A stretch of 64,000 nt of DNA from Tilletia caries (taxonomy: Eukaryota > Basidiomycota > Exobasidiomycetes > Tilletiales > Tilletiaceae). The stretch is taken from positions 744,001-808,000 of the forward strand of contig JALUTQ010000045.1 in the NCBI GenBank assembly GCA_032718865.1, given 5' to 3'. Below, one piece after another: positions 11,855 to 22,186 of this stretch (positions within the stretch are counted from its first letter, which is position 1; every line of letters begins with the position of its first letter). Both the position numbers and the translations under genes were made by a program. Below the pieces are notes generated by a model that was not told the DNA's origin, ran no database searches, and worked only from the letters and a program-made list of their open reading frames with translations.

Positions 11855-13288
11855 TAAGGATCTTCCCGGAGTAGATCCCCGAAGCCCGGACTCCGGGGCG
11901 ACGCTCCGCTCAGCTCCGTCTGAGATCTGGCCAGCTCCGCGCTCCGCAAAATTTCTGATGATCAGCTGGCGAACACTCCGTGCTCCGTCGAAGTCGCGTT
12001 TGCGCGCAAGAATCTACTCCGTGGTCCGTAAAATTTTCACAGGTGGACTCCGTGCTCCGCGAAATAGTTCCGCAGACTCCGGGGTACTCCGGGGTGTCAT
12101 GAATTGAGTCCAACATGGGCTCAGGAGAGGGTCAAATCTCATTGAAACAGTTCATTCGCAGCTTTAGAAGTCTATATCATTTCTTTCCAAGGGTTTACGG
12201 CCTCAAAAAAGTTGAAATGCACAGTATTTCGACGTGATTCGGCCGAGAAATCCCTCGAAAACCGGTCTCGTGACTCAGTTTTGACCATCACGTGACCCAC
12301 TTTGCCATCCCCGGAGTCCGTCGGACTCCGGGTCTGCTCTGTACTCCGGGGCTTTTTTGTAAGGAAAGGCGCGGAGGAACTCCGCGCCTCCGCGCCTCCG
12401 CCCGCCTACCTCCGCCAAAACTCCGCGCTCATTTTTGGGCGGATCATTCCGTCCGCCCAAGACAGTGGTGTCGGCAAGGCCGGTATCATTCCGTCCGCCG
12501 TACCAGGGTGGTCCTCACCGAGGCCGCCTCCTCCGTCCGCGGTGGGTAGGCGGAGTTTTCCAAGGAGGGAACCTCCGTCCGCCTTCCTCCGGCGGAGTTC
12601 CGCGCCTCCGCGATCCCAACTTGCTGACCCAAGTCTTGGTCTCAGACTTTGGAGTTACTTGCTTAACTCGGCGAAAAAAATCATTCGAAGAGGGGTCTCA
12701 AGTCTTGAGACTCCGGCGTCACTAGAGATCACGTGGTAGGAAACCCGAGACTCCGTCTTCTGAGACCCCTTCAATAGGAGAGACCCTGTGTAACCCCTGG
12801 GTTTTCAGTCTCAGAGCGGAGTAAGCGCGGAGGCGCGGAGTTCCGCCGGAACTCCGCCGAAGTTGGGGCTGTCGACACCTCCGTCCGCGCTCAAGTCCGG
12901 GAACCTCAAACCCCTCCGCCCTCCGTCCGCGTTCAAGTCGTTGGCGGTACTTCTCCGTCCGCCCCTCCGCTGTCAGCCTCCGCAGTACGGAGGACGTCCT
13001 CCGGCGGAGGAAAATCGGCGGAGTTTTGCGGTACGGAGGCGCGGAGGACGCGGAACTCCGCCGAGGGCGCGGAGGTGACACCTTTCCTTACTTTTTTGAC
13101 AATGCAAGGAAACTAACTCCGTGCTCCGGAGCGTTGCAGCCATACCTTCGCGGAGTAGCTCCGCAAATCTAAAGCTAGTAAAAGATGCTCAAATCTCGCT
13201 CCGTACTCCGTACCCGTGCAGAGCGTCCCCCGGAGTCCGGGGAGCTCCGGGGTATGCTACTCCGGGGCCTACTCCGGGAAGATTCTTA
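11855..13288. mobile_element. TAAGG-type hAT-like element, 1434 bp with nested insert
   Basis: The ends are TAAGGATCTTCCCGGAGTAG on the left and ctactccgggaagattctta on the right, an inverted repeat with one mismatch. The interior is dominated by CTCCG/CGGAG words such as gtactccgg. Flanking 8-mers differ, so no target duplication remains; the left flank is itself a repeat end. About 703 bp remain without the nested element at 12360-13090, matching the 667-791-bp size of its relatives. It has no coding capacity. Confidence 0.7.
12360..13090. mobile_element. Nested TAAGG-type element, 731 bp, TSD CTTTTTTG
   Basis: The left end is TAAGGAAAGGCGCGGAGG and the right end is gcggaggtgacacctttcctta. 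Perfect 8-bp duplications CTTTTTTG flank it (12352-12359 and 13091-13098). The interior is saturated with CGGAGG, CTCCGCC and CCGTCCGC words. The 8-bp duplication and short TAAGG ends suggest a non-autonomous hAT-like element. It lies inside the element at 11855-13288 and so inserted later. Confidence 0.85.
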
Positions 13289-13682
13289 CAAGGAACCAGC
13301 CCAGCCAAAGTGAAAGTTCACTATGGTTTTGGTTTTTTTTTTACGACGGCTCCAGGCTCAGCCGTAAAAATATGTCGAAATTTTCACTCGTAGTTTTCAC
13401 TTTGAAGCTACAAAATATAGGAACCGAACAAATTTGCCGAGCTGTGACCATCTCCGTGACCTTGTAACTTCGGACCATGTACTTAGTGCTTACCACATTC
13501 GGCCCCTGTTCTCCCTCGGCGACTCGACGAGCTCTCACTTGGACTCAGAGACAGGCGGATCTCTCGATTTTGGACTGGACCCAAAATGTACGAGTAGCAG
13601 AAAATGAAAGGAGAGAAATAAAACAATTGGAAATTAAAAAAGAAATGAAGAAAGATGGAACAAAAAATGAAAAAAAAAAAAT

Positions 13683-13711
13683 CGACCACTGCAGGTATCG
13701 AACCTGCGACC
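13683..13711 (-). other. tRNA 3'-half-like sequence (B box, T run)
   Basis: On the minus strand the sequence gcaggttcgatacctgc forms a perfect TΨC arm with a B box (GGTTCGATACC), followed by agtggtcga and a T-rich run. The 3' acceptor strand AGTGGTCG is the same as in the tRNA at 17302. I could not find an A box or a credible 5' half, so this is probably a tRNA-derived remnant. It lies just upstream of the recombinase gene, pointing away from it. Confidence 0.4.
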
Positions 13712-13890
13712 TTGGCACGTGAGGCTGCATTTACTCGTACTCAGAGATTGCTCGGAGATAATCAAGAGTCAAGACTGTCGCGTGACGCGTCTCCTTTCAG
13801 TCAGCAGGCAGCAGTCAGCACTCTCGAAGTCCACCACTCGCAAGTCCACCATTACTCGACACCCAACTCTCAGTTCCCCGGCAAGCTGCC

Positions 13891-16807
13891 ATGACTAGCA
13901 AAGAGAGTCTGAAACGGAAGGGGGGGAGGAAGAGCCATATGGCTACTGCCATGACTCAGGGGTCGGACGCAGACCTTCTCGCGCACATGGAGAGGGTCAA
14001 GGAGCGGGCGGTACAGGCCGAAGACATGGTCGACGGATGTGAGTGGACTTGGTATCCCATGTATTCGCTGACATTGTTTACTGAAGCAGCTCGTTTGAAC
14101 AGCTACACAAACTTAAAAGATCCGGATGCTCTCCATGGAAGACTTCGAAGAGTACTGTCGGTGGGCCCACGCCGGCACCGCGCCTTGGGAGGAGCAAGAG
14201 CTCTACACGCGCTTGACTGGCTTTCTCGAGGTGAGTGTCCTTGATGTTCCTAATCAGGCAGCTGGCTACGGACTAGCTGGTACAGTATTACTATTCGCAC
14301 AGAGGCGACTTGAAGCGGTTATTGAGAGGCGCGGGAAGGCAAAGGCGGCCACGGTCATCTGGTGGACTGGTCTTCTGATTCAGGGGCTCATCACCAACGT
14401 CGGCGACGCCCAGCAGGTGACAGCTCTGCTCAAAGGGACCCGCCACGATCATCAAGACTAAATTTACTTCCGGCTCCGCAAGTACTGTTCGGCTCTGATC
14501 GCCGCATACAGTCTGGAGCGACACAGAGACGAGACAAAGTTCTACGGACGGCCAGAGCTCATCCTTCTACTACTTGCGGTGAGTTGTTGTGGTTCTGCCT
14601 TGCGCGAGGCTGAGCGCTGATCTACTGCCGCACCTTACGTCCTTACCTTCAGAACGAGAGCAAAATGATAAGGATGAGCACGGAGTAAGCCCCGGAGCGG
14701 CTTTGCAGGAGCGCCCCGGTTATCCGGGGCCGTACTCCGGGGGCGCCGGGAGTACGGAGTGAGAATCGGGAGTTAACCTCACCGTTGCCGGAGTACGGAG
14801 CTGACTTTTGGGCATTGTAGGAAATTCCCCGGAGTACGGAGCTGACCTCTGCGCGTTGCAAAAATTCCCCGGAGTACGGAGTAAATAAATACCTGCGAAA
14901 TGTGATGGAGTACGGAGTTACCCCCGGAGTCCGGGGCGCTCCGGGACCTCCACATTTTTCTCATAAGAAAATTATTTTCCCATAAACATGAGTATTTTGA
15001 GGGTATTTTGGGGTCAATTCTCAAAAATTCGTTTTTTTAGAAATCTCATCTCGCAGTCTAAATCTGACCAAAACACCTCTTCAAGCGCTCTCAGCCTGTT
15101 CTCTTAACCACAGCTGCTACAAGCTTGATCATGAGCATACACATTTCTGAAATCGTACCACATTTTGAGATTTGTGAGATCATCTCCCGGAGTACGGAGT
15201 AGACTTTCTGAAACACTTCATAATTTGACGGAGCACGGAGTAAGTTTTCTCTGGTGCTCCTAACCGTGACGGAGTACGGAGTAAGATGCTGGTGTAGGTC
15301 TGAAAAGAGACGGAGCACGGAGCACCGCAGAAAGGCAGCGGAGCGCCCCGGAGTATGGGCCCGGGAGTACGGAGCACTCGCGGGCGCTCCGGGCTCATCC
15401 TTACAAAATGAACCGTAGTCCGTTCGCAACGCAGTCAGCTATGCAACTCGCCTCGATTCTTCTGCTGTCATTCTACTCTGGCCTACGACCATCATCCCTG
15501 GTGCGGTACGAGATTGGCTCATCCTACGCGCGGGTGAGCGACGTCAAGGTCGTCAAGAGAGGGCCCTTCGACGTCTCGATCGAGCTAAGCATCAAGAACT
15601 TGAAGGGCTTCAACCACATTTCCGGAAAGGCTCACTCGCAACGATGGATCTTCAAGTCCGCGACAAAGGTAAGTCGGCGTGTCACCTTGGCTCTCGGCTC
15701 TGAACATTGATTGATTCATTCTTGGTTTTCTAATGTACAGACTCACAATGCTGGTCTAGACCTGAGCACCACTTTGATCCCGCTGCTTATCGATCGAGGA
15801 GTGCTATACGAGGCCGAATCAGGTTGCTGCGTTCCTTCCGCCGACGATTTCATCAGCAGCAGGCAGGCCGTCTTCGTCTGCCACGGCGACAGCCCACTCT
15901 TCTTGGCCGGGAGTCAGGTGTTGGGGGCTCTTTCAAGCGATCCCCTGACAGGGTCTGCAATGGCGTTGCAGATCGCCGCCCTGTGCACGCAAGCGAACCT
16001 CCCTCGAGCCGGGTCTTACGCATTCCGGCACGAAGCAGGCAATCGCATGGCGGTGATGCTTGGTGCCGAGGCGGCGAAGTCGGCTCTGGGTCACGGGTTG
16101 AAGGGAGATGTAACTCGCAGGTATGCATTCGATTTCTGTTGTTGCTAAACTTACTGTCTTACCATTGTTTATGATTTTAATGAACATTGATCAATCGCAG
16201 ACACTATTCGATGGACACAGCCAATATTGACTGGATAGACCTTGCCCTCGAGGAGAACATTTGACAGGAAGCGCAAGAGCGCCTGCGCCGGTCGAATCGG
16301 TTCTACCTACAGTGGTCAGGATACGCGGCTCGCTCCGTTATCGATTCGGTCAGAGGTGGCGTGGTCAAGCCCGCAACGGCCCTGAAGTCATCTGCTCTGC
16401 CCGCACAACCTCACCAGCTGACAAACGCAAAGATGGAAGAGATCGACAAAACTAGGGAAAAGCGAAGACAGGCGAAGCAAAGCGGGAGACGAAGGTGCAG
16501 CGAGAGGAAAGGTTGGCCAAGGTGAGTGCATCGCGTTCTCCCATCCATTCCGCAGGCGCTGACCGTTCTTCCATCTTTTCAGTTGACGAACTCCCACAAC
16601 GACTTCATGGCGCTTGCGCTGGCGTCCCTGGTCGAGAGCTCAGTCCGGCAGGAGACGTTGATCAAGGAAGCCATCAAGATGATGGGAGGCGATACGAAGA
16701 TCGGTCCTCCCTCATCCAGGGCCGAGCGAGTTCTGAGTGCTGGAACGCCTTCCAGCCTCTTTTCAGCTCGCACTCCAGCCCCTACGGATCCCGGCACTTC
16801 AGCTTAG
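13891..16807 (+). pseudogene. Tyrosine recombinase gene, copy 1, interrupted
   Basis: This encodes a site-specific tyrosine recombinase. The N-terminal part (MEDFEEYCRWAHAGTAPWE; YFRLRKYCSALIAAYSLER; FYGRPELILLLL) would be the core-binding domain. The catalytic part has SGLRPSSL (first Arg), a Lys-rich SIKNLKGFNH segment, SYAFRHEAG (second Arg in a YxxR version of HxxR), ALGHG (His) and RRHYS (nucleophilic Tyr). Introns fit at 14579-14652, 15669-15740 and 16121-16200; the last falls between the His and the Tyr. A C-terminal exon ends at TAG 16805. It is broken by a 735-bp element (14669-15403), an in-frame TAA (14459), an in-frame TGA (16262) and a frameshift near 16455. The layout recalls fungal DUF3435-type recombinases, but that assignment needs a profile search. 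Confidence 0.7.
14669..15403. mobile_element. TAAGGATGAGC element, 735 bp, TSD CAAAATGA
   Basis: The ends are TAAGGATGAGCACGGAG and ctccgggctcatcctta. Perfect 8-bp duplications CAAAATGA (14661-14668, 15404-15411) flank it. The interior is filled with ggagtacggagt and cccgg words. It is closely related to the copies at 24376 and 42909. It sits inside a coding exon of the tyrosine-recombinase gene; without it and one duplication the exon reads through in frame (NESK then MNRSPF). Non-autonomous, hAT-like by duplication size and ends. Confidence 0.9.
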
Positions 16808-17301
16808 CAGGCAAAGTTCGACTTCAGCCGTGGAGGAACTGCCGAAAATCCACTGACTATTGCCGACGATTGAACGACGCTTCACCGGCTCGCAGCCACT
16901 TCAGAGACAAACAGACAGCGGCTGCTGGCGTTCTCACTTCTCAGTTCTCACACTGTCCCTCTCAACTTTTCAAACATGTTCACGTCCTTTTCCTCTTCGG
17001 CACCAGGACCATGGTTCACCATCTAAAACACCGAAAAGACAGAGAAATGGTATGAAACGGACTGCAGACGGGAACAGGACGGCGCCAATCTTCTCTCCGC
17101 TCCCCCAATCAGCGAGACTACCGAGCGCAGACTTTAACATGTTGCATAACAGAGACGAGCGCTGCATGTCATGCACAGAGAGAAGTCGAGGGAGACCTGT
17201 TCGCCAAGCTGCAGTTACTGGGGGAGGAGGGGACAGTTCCTTCATGTGAGGTAGCAAGCAGTATATATTCAATCAACGGAAAATCTATACCACAAACAAA
17301 T
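16808..17301. other. Recombinase 3' flank, no clear gene
   Basis: Natural-looking fragments occur (a Lys/Arg-rich PSKTPKRQRNGMKRTADG stretch near 17010-17070), but stops interrupt every frame. This may be a decayed C-terminal tail of the recombinase, which in the second copy extends further as an acidic region. Confidence 0.35.
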
Positions 17302-17387
17302 GGCCGCTTAGCCCAGTGGTAGTGCGTCTGACTACGACTACAACATTAGTCATCAGGAGGTCGTGGGTTCGAGCCCCATAGTGGTCG
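17302..17387 (+). tRNA. Intron-containing tRNA, anticodon probably ACG (Arg)
   Basis: The acceptor strands GGCCGCT and AGTGGTC pair with two G-T wobbles. The A box ttagcccagtgg and B box ggttcgagccc fit consensus. Anticodon stem TCTGA pairs with TCAGG, and the T arm GTGGG pairs with CCCAT. The anticodon loop carries 14 extra bases, and intron GACTA/TAGTC bases can form a hairpin. With the intron at the canonical site after position 37 the anticodon reads ACG. The body also resembles elongator Met tRNA, so identity should be confirmed by tRNAscan-SE. The mature length is 72 nt. Confidence 0.7.
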
Positions 17388-17392
17388 CTATA

Positions 17393-17400
17393 TTTTTTTT
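17393..17400 (+). terminator. RNA polymerase III T-run terminator
   Basis: Eight consecutive T begin six bases after the tRNA 3' end, the usual Pol III stop signal. Confidence 0.75.
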
Positions 17401-17749
17401 GGACTGACCGATCTTCTACCGAACACGCTCAGGTGGTCATCCTCGTTATCGGGTGCTAAGCGGCCCTTTTCATTTTGGCTTCAAATTGTATTTTGAATTT
17501 ATGTGCAGTCATGTATCTGCAGAAAGCGGGAAAGAACTTTCCCTTGATATCTAATTGATACTCGCCCAAGACAGAAACCAGCAAACCTCTAAATCTTCAT
17601 CAAGCTCTTCGCTCAAAAGCATTTTGATACTTCTCTAAATGCACCAGCTTCAACGGTCTCAGTGATTATTTTCAAAATAGCATACAGTAGTGAACATGAT
17701 ACCAAAATACCGACCCAGAGTCCAGACCCGGCTGCGTAACTTACCGGGC

Positions 17750-18326
17750 GAGACGTGCCATTGCTGAACGGGAAGAGAAACGAAGTAGTGACCTGATGTC
17801 TATCGTAAGAAGGAGAAACAGCAAAAGAAAAAGAAAAGGAAAAAAAAAAACTCATCATCATAGCGAAGAGGTTAGGCAACGGGTCGCACATCTCCAAGGT
17901 TTCTTCGGATAGGAACTTGTTCAAGACGTCGTGGCCGCGGTCGTGGACGAAGGCATCCGTCACGTATTCATTCCCTGCGCCGGACTTGTTGACCATCCGC
18001 AATCATCGAAAAGAGCATTCAAAGTCGGGATCTTTTCCTTCTCCTTTTGCCTTTCGTCTCTGTTGATGCTGACACGACTCGCACTGGAAATTCTCGGGGA
18101 TTCGATGGTCGTCCATACATTCTTCGGACTGTCGTTCGAGCCGATGGGCAGGGTTACTGGCGGTGAGTTTGCTGCCGTTTAGCCGGACGTAGGTGACGGA
18201 CGAGTTGCGATCTGATCGTATGCGGGAGGAACGTCGGATGGTTTTTGAACTTGCGTTAGTATTTGACCCTAGCTGGTCTGTCCATTCTCCCCAATTTCGG
18301 CAGTCCGTGCCCATGGTTTTTTCCAC
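17750..18326 (-). pseudogene. Hypothetical gene with a frame break
   Basis: From 18326 the minus strand encodes a polar sequence (MEKTMGTDCRNWGEW; SDRNSSVTYVRLNGSKLTA; IPENFQCESCQHQQRRK), with a possible CxxC pair. The frame breaks near 18003 and natural sequence continues in another frame (MVNKSGAGNEYVTDAFVHD; NKFLSEETLEMCDPLPNLF), then degrades to a low-complexity Phe/Ser stretch read through A/T-rich DNA. No family is recognised. An unplaced intron is an alternative to a frameshift. Confidence 0.3.
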
Positions 18327-18410
18327 AATGTTTCGGGATTCCCTAGCATCGCTTTAACCAACAGGGAAAATCGCCGGAACGTCAGTATAAAAGCAAGTGC
18401 GGTAGGGTCA

Positions 18411-18742
18411 GTGTTGAACATACTATTGGAGTACGGAGTATTCCTATACTACATAGCATATATACCATTTGCAAAAACATACTATATACTATCGTGTCCC
18501 GGGAGAAATTTTTGGAAAACATACTATATACTATTTCAGAATCTGGCGGAGGTTATAGTATACTATAGTACCAATTTTCGTCCGAGACCCCGAGCAGAGC
18601 ACGTCGTCTCAAAGTACTATAGTATACCTGTAGTAAACTATACTCCCTGAAAATTATACTATACTCCTACGATAGTATAAGTTAGTACTAAAGTATACAT
18701 ATACTCATCAGCATACTATACTACCAGTCAATTATATTATAG
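18411..18742 (+). repeat. AT-rich MITE-like repeat, copy 2
   Basis: This is the inverted counterpart of 7186-7515 with the same internal blocks and the same gttgaaca end. The two copies differ by scattered substitutions, so they are not recent. Confidence 0.7.
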
Positions 18743-18841
18743 CAGCAACAGTGACAGTTCTGATTTACTCATGCCCTTCGTGTTTATTTTCCGAATAACC
18801 GCGCCATGAGCCATCTGGTGATAGTAGCTAGAGCGATGTGT

Positions 18842-19399
18842 TCAGGAAGGCTTGATAAGATGGAGTTCTGCGTCACAAACTAAGGATCGTATTTGGAGTC
18901 CAGGCCCCAATTCTCCCGGAGCGCCGGCAGTGACCTTGAAAAGCTTCTCGTAACTGCCCCACGCCGCGTGATTGGTCGTGGAGGCACCTGTCTGAGCAGC
19001 CTATAAGTATAGTCAGTAGATCTGTGACCGCGTGGAGCAGGAAGCCAGGAAGACCTTGCGCTCCTTGCGCTCCATCATTGCTGCCTCCCTCCGATGCTGA
19101 GCCATTCGCCTGGCCTCCTCGACCTCGCGCTGTTTCGTCGCCGTTGGTCCGTCGGGTCCTTCCGCAGCGAGCCGTCGTTGTCGAATATCCTCCCCGGCCT
19201 CGTTCACCGTCCGAATATGCCGGTGTGTTTGTCCGAGCAGGATCGGCGGTCCCACCTCGGGTACCACCGTCCACCTCCTCCTCCTACTGCCGCCGCCTCC
19301 GCCGCTGCCCCCCTGTACGGCCGTGCCCAAAAGCACTGACGCGCCGAACTCCTCGCGAAGCCTGATGGTTCGCTTCTCGGTTCTGGTGAGGAAATTCAT
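18842..19399 (-). CDS. Two-exon hypothetical coiled-coil protein, 167 aa
   Basis: Exon 1 (19399-19055) starts MNFLTRTEKRTIRLREEFG. It has a Gly-rich loop, then RHIRTVNEAGEDIRQRRLA and a charged, Ala-rich helix (EEARRMAQHRREAAMMERK) likely to form a coiled coil. A 54-nt intron (gtcttc...ttatag) joins in phase to exon 2 (19000-18842): AAQTGASTTNHAAWGSYEK ending HLIKPS and TGA. The exact in-phase join and intact frame support a real small gene. Function is unknown. The donor GTCTTC is unusual. Confidence 0.5.
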
Positions 19400-19552
19400 A
19401 GTTTGAAGAAGTGTGTGAAGGAGGGAGCAAAGGGCCAGAGGAGAGGGGCTCAAGCTTTATAGGGTGGTAAGGTAGCTACTAGCTGGTAAGCTGCTCTCTG
19501 TGTGATAGAAGGAAAGGAAAAGATGGAAGGGGCGAATAAGAGAGAGGGGAAG

Positions 19553-20219
19553 TAAGGTTGTCCCCGGAGTTGACGCGGAGCTGGGGTTTTGCGGACTCCG
19601 TACTCCTCCGACGGAGGCGGAGCGCGGAGCTCACTTTTAAGAAATTTTTGATCTTTAAAAAGTACAGAGTCCGCCTGGAGGACTCCGCCGGAGTTTACGC
19701 GGAGCGCGGAGCCCAATCCTGGGCCCATTAGTTAAAAGTGCGGAGCGCGGAGTCGTCAAAATTGTGTGAAAATTCCGGCGGAATTTCCGCGGAATGCCGA
19801 GAAAACAGGCATCGCCGAGACATGCGCAGGGGATAAAACAGGTATCTTCATCCGTTGAGAACTTCGAAACAGCACTGGAGTCAATACCGCAACAATGTCG
19901 GATGGTAAATGTATAGCTCTGATTGTATTAGAGTCATTCTGAGAGCAACTTATGCCACCACTGCGCTCCGACGGAATTCCGCGGAATTCCGAGCTCCGCA
20001 TACACGGAGCACGGAGGAGCATTATGAAAACGCACAGAACAAACGCGGAGTGCGGAGCTGGGAATCCAACTTTTGTATGATTCCGTCGGAACGCGGAGCT
20101 GGTTTTTTTCAGCTCTGTCTTAGTCTGCGGAGGCGGAGCTCGCCTCAAAAAGTCATAATTCCGGCGGAATTTGGCAGTGCGGAGGCGGAGCCCTCCGCGT
20201 TACTCCGGGGACAACCTTA
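19553..20219. mobile_element. TAAGGTTGTCC element, 667 bp
   Basis: The ends are TAAGGTTGTCCCCGGAG and ctccggggacaacctta. The interior is rich in gcggagc, ccgcgga and gaattccg words and is homologous to 33365-34155 and 38052-39559. Flanking 8-mers AGGGGAAG and GTCGCTAG do not match, so the target duplication has been lost, for example through a deletion or exchange at one side. Its right end abuts the truncated second recombinase copy. Confidence 0.8.
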
Positions 20220-20227
20220 GTCGCTAG

Positions 20228-22185
20228 TACGGTCCGAAAAGATATCTTCGTTCGTTCAGGACTTCAGGTGCAAGACCTCGGCATCATCAAGAGCGGTTCG
20301 ACAAAGCTCACCATCCAGCTGGATGTGCGGCACTTGAAAAGGTTCAACACTTCCCTTCAAAGGGGCATGAAGCAGAAATAGATTCTTCATTCCGTAAGGC
20401 AAGTGTTTCTGGGATATTTTGCCAATGGAACCTGATCCTGGGACTCAATCTTTCTCACAACTTTTTTTTTTGCTTTCACAGAAACACAACGCAATGTTCG
20501 ACCTCTCTTGCCATAGGTACTTAGAAGTCATCGTCCGAGTCTTCGAAGTCGATGTATATGCGTTGCCCCTTCGAGGACTAGCCCAAGTCTTCGCCTTATC
20601 TTGTTCCATCTCTCGCTTGATTTTCATGAATCCGGCTCCTTTGGACCTGGTTCTTCATTTTTCTCCTCCGAATCCACAGTCTCAAAGTTTGTCTCGGCAA
20701 AGAAGTCCGTGCTCGGATCCAAAAGCACCATAGAACCATTCGAAGCCGGCGAATGCGCAATGCCTGATTCCGATTCATAGTCTTCTTCGTTCGCTTGCGG
20801 AGTTTCCGGCACTCGTTGGGACTTCGGAGAGCCCTCTTCTTCCGCTGCAGCGGCGAAATTGCAACCGCTTTGTGGGCTCCTGGCGGTGTCCGGGCCGATA
20901 CCCTCGTCTCCTTGATCCAAATCCTTATCGCCAGCCGGAGCCGCCTACATCGTCCCGTGGCTCATCAAGAGGAGCGTCATAGAAGAAGCGGAAACAGGAC
21001 GGTGTGTCGCCACAGCGGACGGCTTTCTGATATCCTAGGCCGCTTGGTTTCGATGCATTGGCTAAGGTCCAATTTTCCTCACCGACAGTCAAGGGTTGGG
21101 CTGTGTCCAGCTCAATCAGCCGCTCACCGCCGGGAACATGGCCCAGCAAATTTGTACCCTATGCAGGGAGGTGGTTTGCCTTCCGTGGGAGGGTACGCGT
21201 TCCGCCAGGACGTTGGAAATTGCAACACGATCATGCTGGGCTCAGAGGCGGCAAAGCTGGCCCTGGAGCATGGATTGAAGCGGGACATTACACGCATGTA
21301 AGTACTACATTAGCAGCTGTGAAGCCAGAGTACAGGCTGTCAGCTGATGCCTTACAATCTGCACCTTCTTCAGACATTATAGAGAAGAAGTGTCCGACAT
21401 CAACTGGACTGGGCTCGCGTTGGAGGAAGACCTCTCTGCTGAGTTCCAGACCTGGTCTGGCCATGCGACCCAGAGGTGGATACCAGATCGTACGGCACGA
21501 AGCGGATGGGGGTTGAGGCAAGATCGGCTCCACCAAGGTCATCAAGACTGTCGGCCTGGACACAGGCGATGAAGAGAACGTTCAGCGAGACCCCAAAGTT
21601 CAAGAGCTCGACAAGAGAGTACAAGATGGATTGGAGCGTCTTAGGACCTTGACCGGCGAGAAGTTCAGGAACCGACAATCTTCGGTGGTCCACCATCTCG
21701 ACAGCAACAAGGCCAACGTACAGCAACTGGCCCGGCTCATTCAAGGAGCAAGAGGCGAGAAGCGAACCTTTGTGCGGAAGCACAGGCGAGGGCTCCGCGA
21801 AGAGAAGAAGAAGATCTGCTGAAGAAAGCAGCGGGTGGATTCAACGAGATGACGAAGGCTGCCAAAGTGCTGGCATCAACTTCCAGAGCTCGACTCGGCG
21901 GGCAATACACCTTCGCGAGGGTCTAAGGAGTTAAAGCCCCTAAGCCTACGCAAGAGGAACAAGACGAAGAAGCTCCACAGGACGATCAAAGTTTGGAGGA
22001 AGCCTTCGGAAGGTCTCAAGACACGGATAATGCCCAGGAGATCAGCGATGCTATCGAGAAGTCTTTCGCCGACGATATTGAGGAGGAAGATGAGGCGCTA
22101 ACGGAAAGGTTCTTGGGTCGAGACGGAAAGAACGTGGCTGCAGACAAAGCTTTGATTGCATTGATGCCTCGTGACGCTGATGTCT
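20228..22185 (+). pseudogene. Tyrosine recombinase, copy 2, decayed
   Basis: This is a diverged copy of the gene at 13891-16807. It begins mid-gene (DLGIIKSGSTKLTIQLDVR, matching DVKVVKRGPFDVSIELSIK of copy 1). It then has KHNAMFDLS, a foreign inverted segment (about 20515-20935), IVPWLIKRSVIEEAETGRC with an in-frame TAG, and after a frameshift GGYAFRQDVGN, LALEHGLK and, across an intron at 21299-21373, IHYREEVSDINWTGLALEE. The intron sits at the same place as in copy 1. An extended acidic C-terminal region follows (EEAFGRSQDTDNAQEISDA; EEDEALTERFLGRDGK), broken in several frames. The N-terminal half and the first catalytic Arg are missing. Confidence 0.65.
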
Positions 22186-22186
22186 T

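Noticed and set aside
13683..13780. Complete tRNA gene on the minus strand
   Set aside because: The TΨC arm and B box are good, but no A box, D arm or matching 5' acceptor strand could be found, so only a tRNA-like 3' half is reported.
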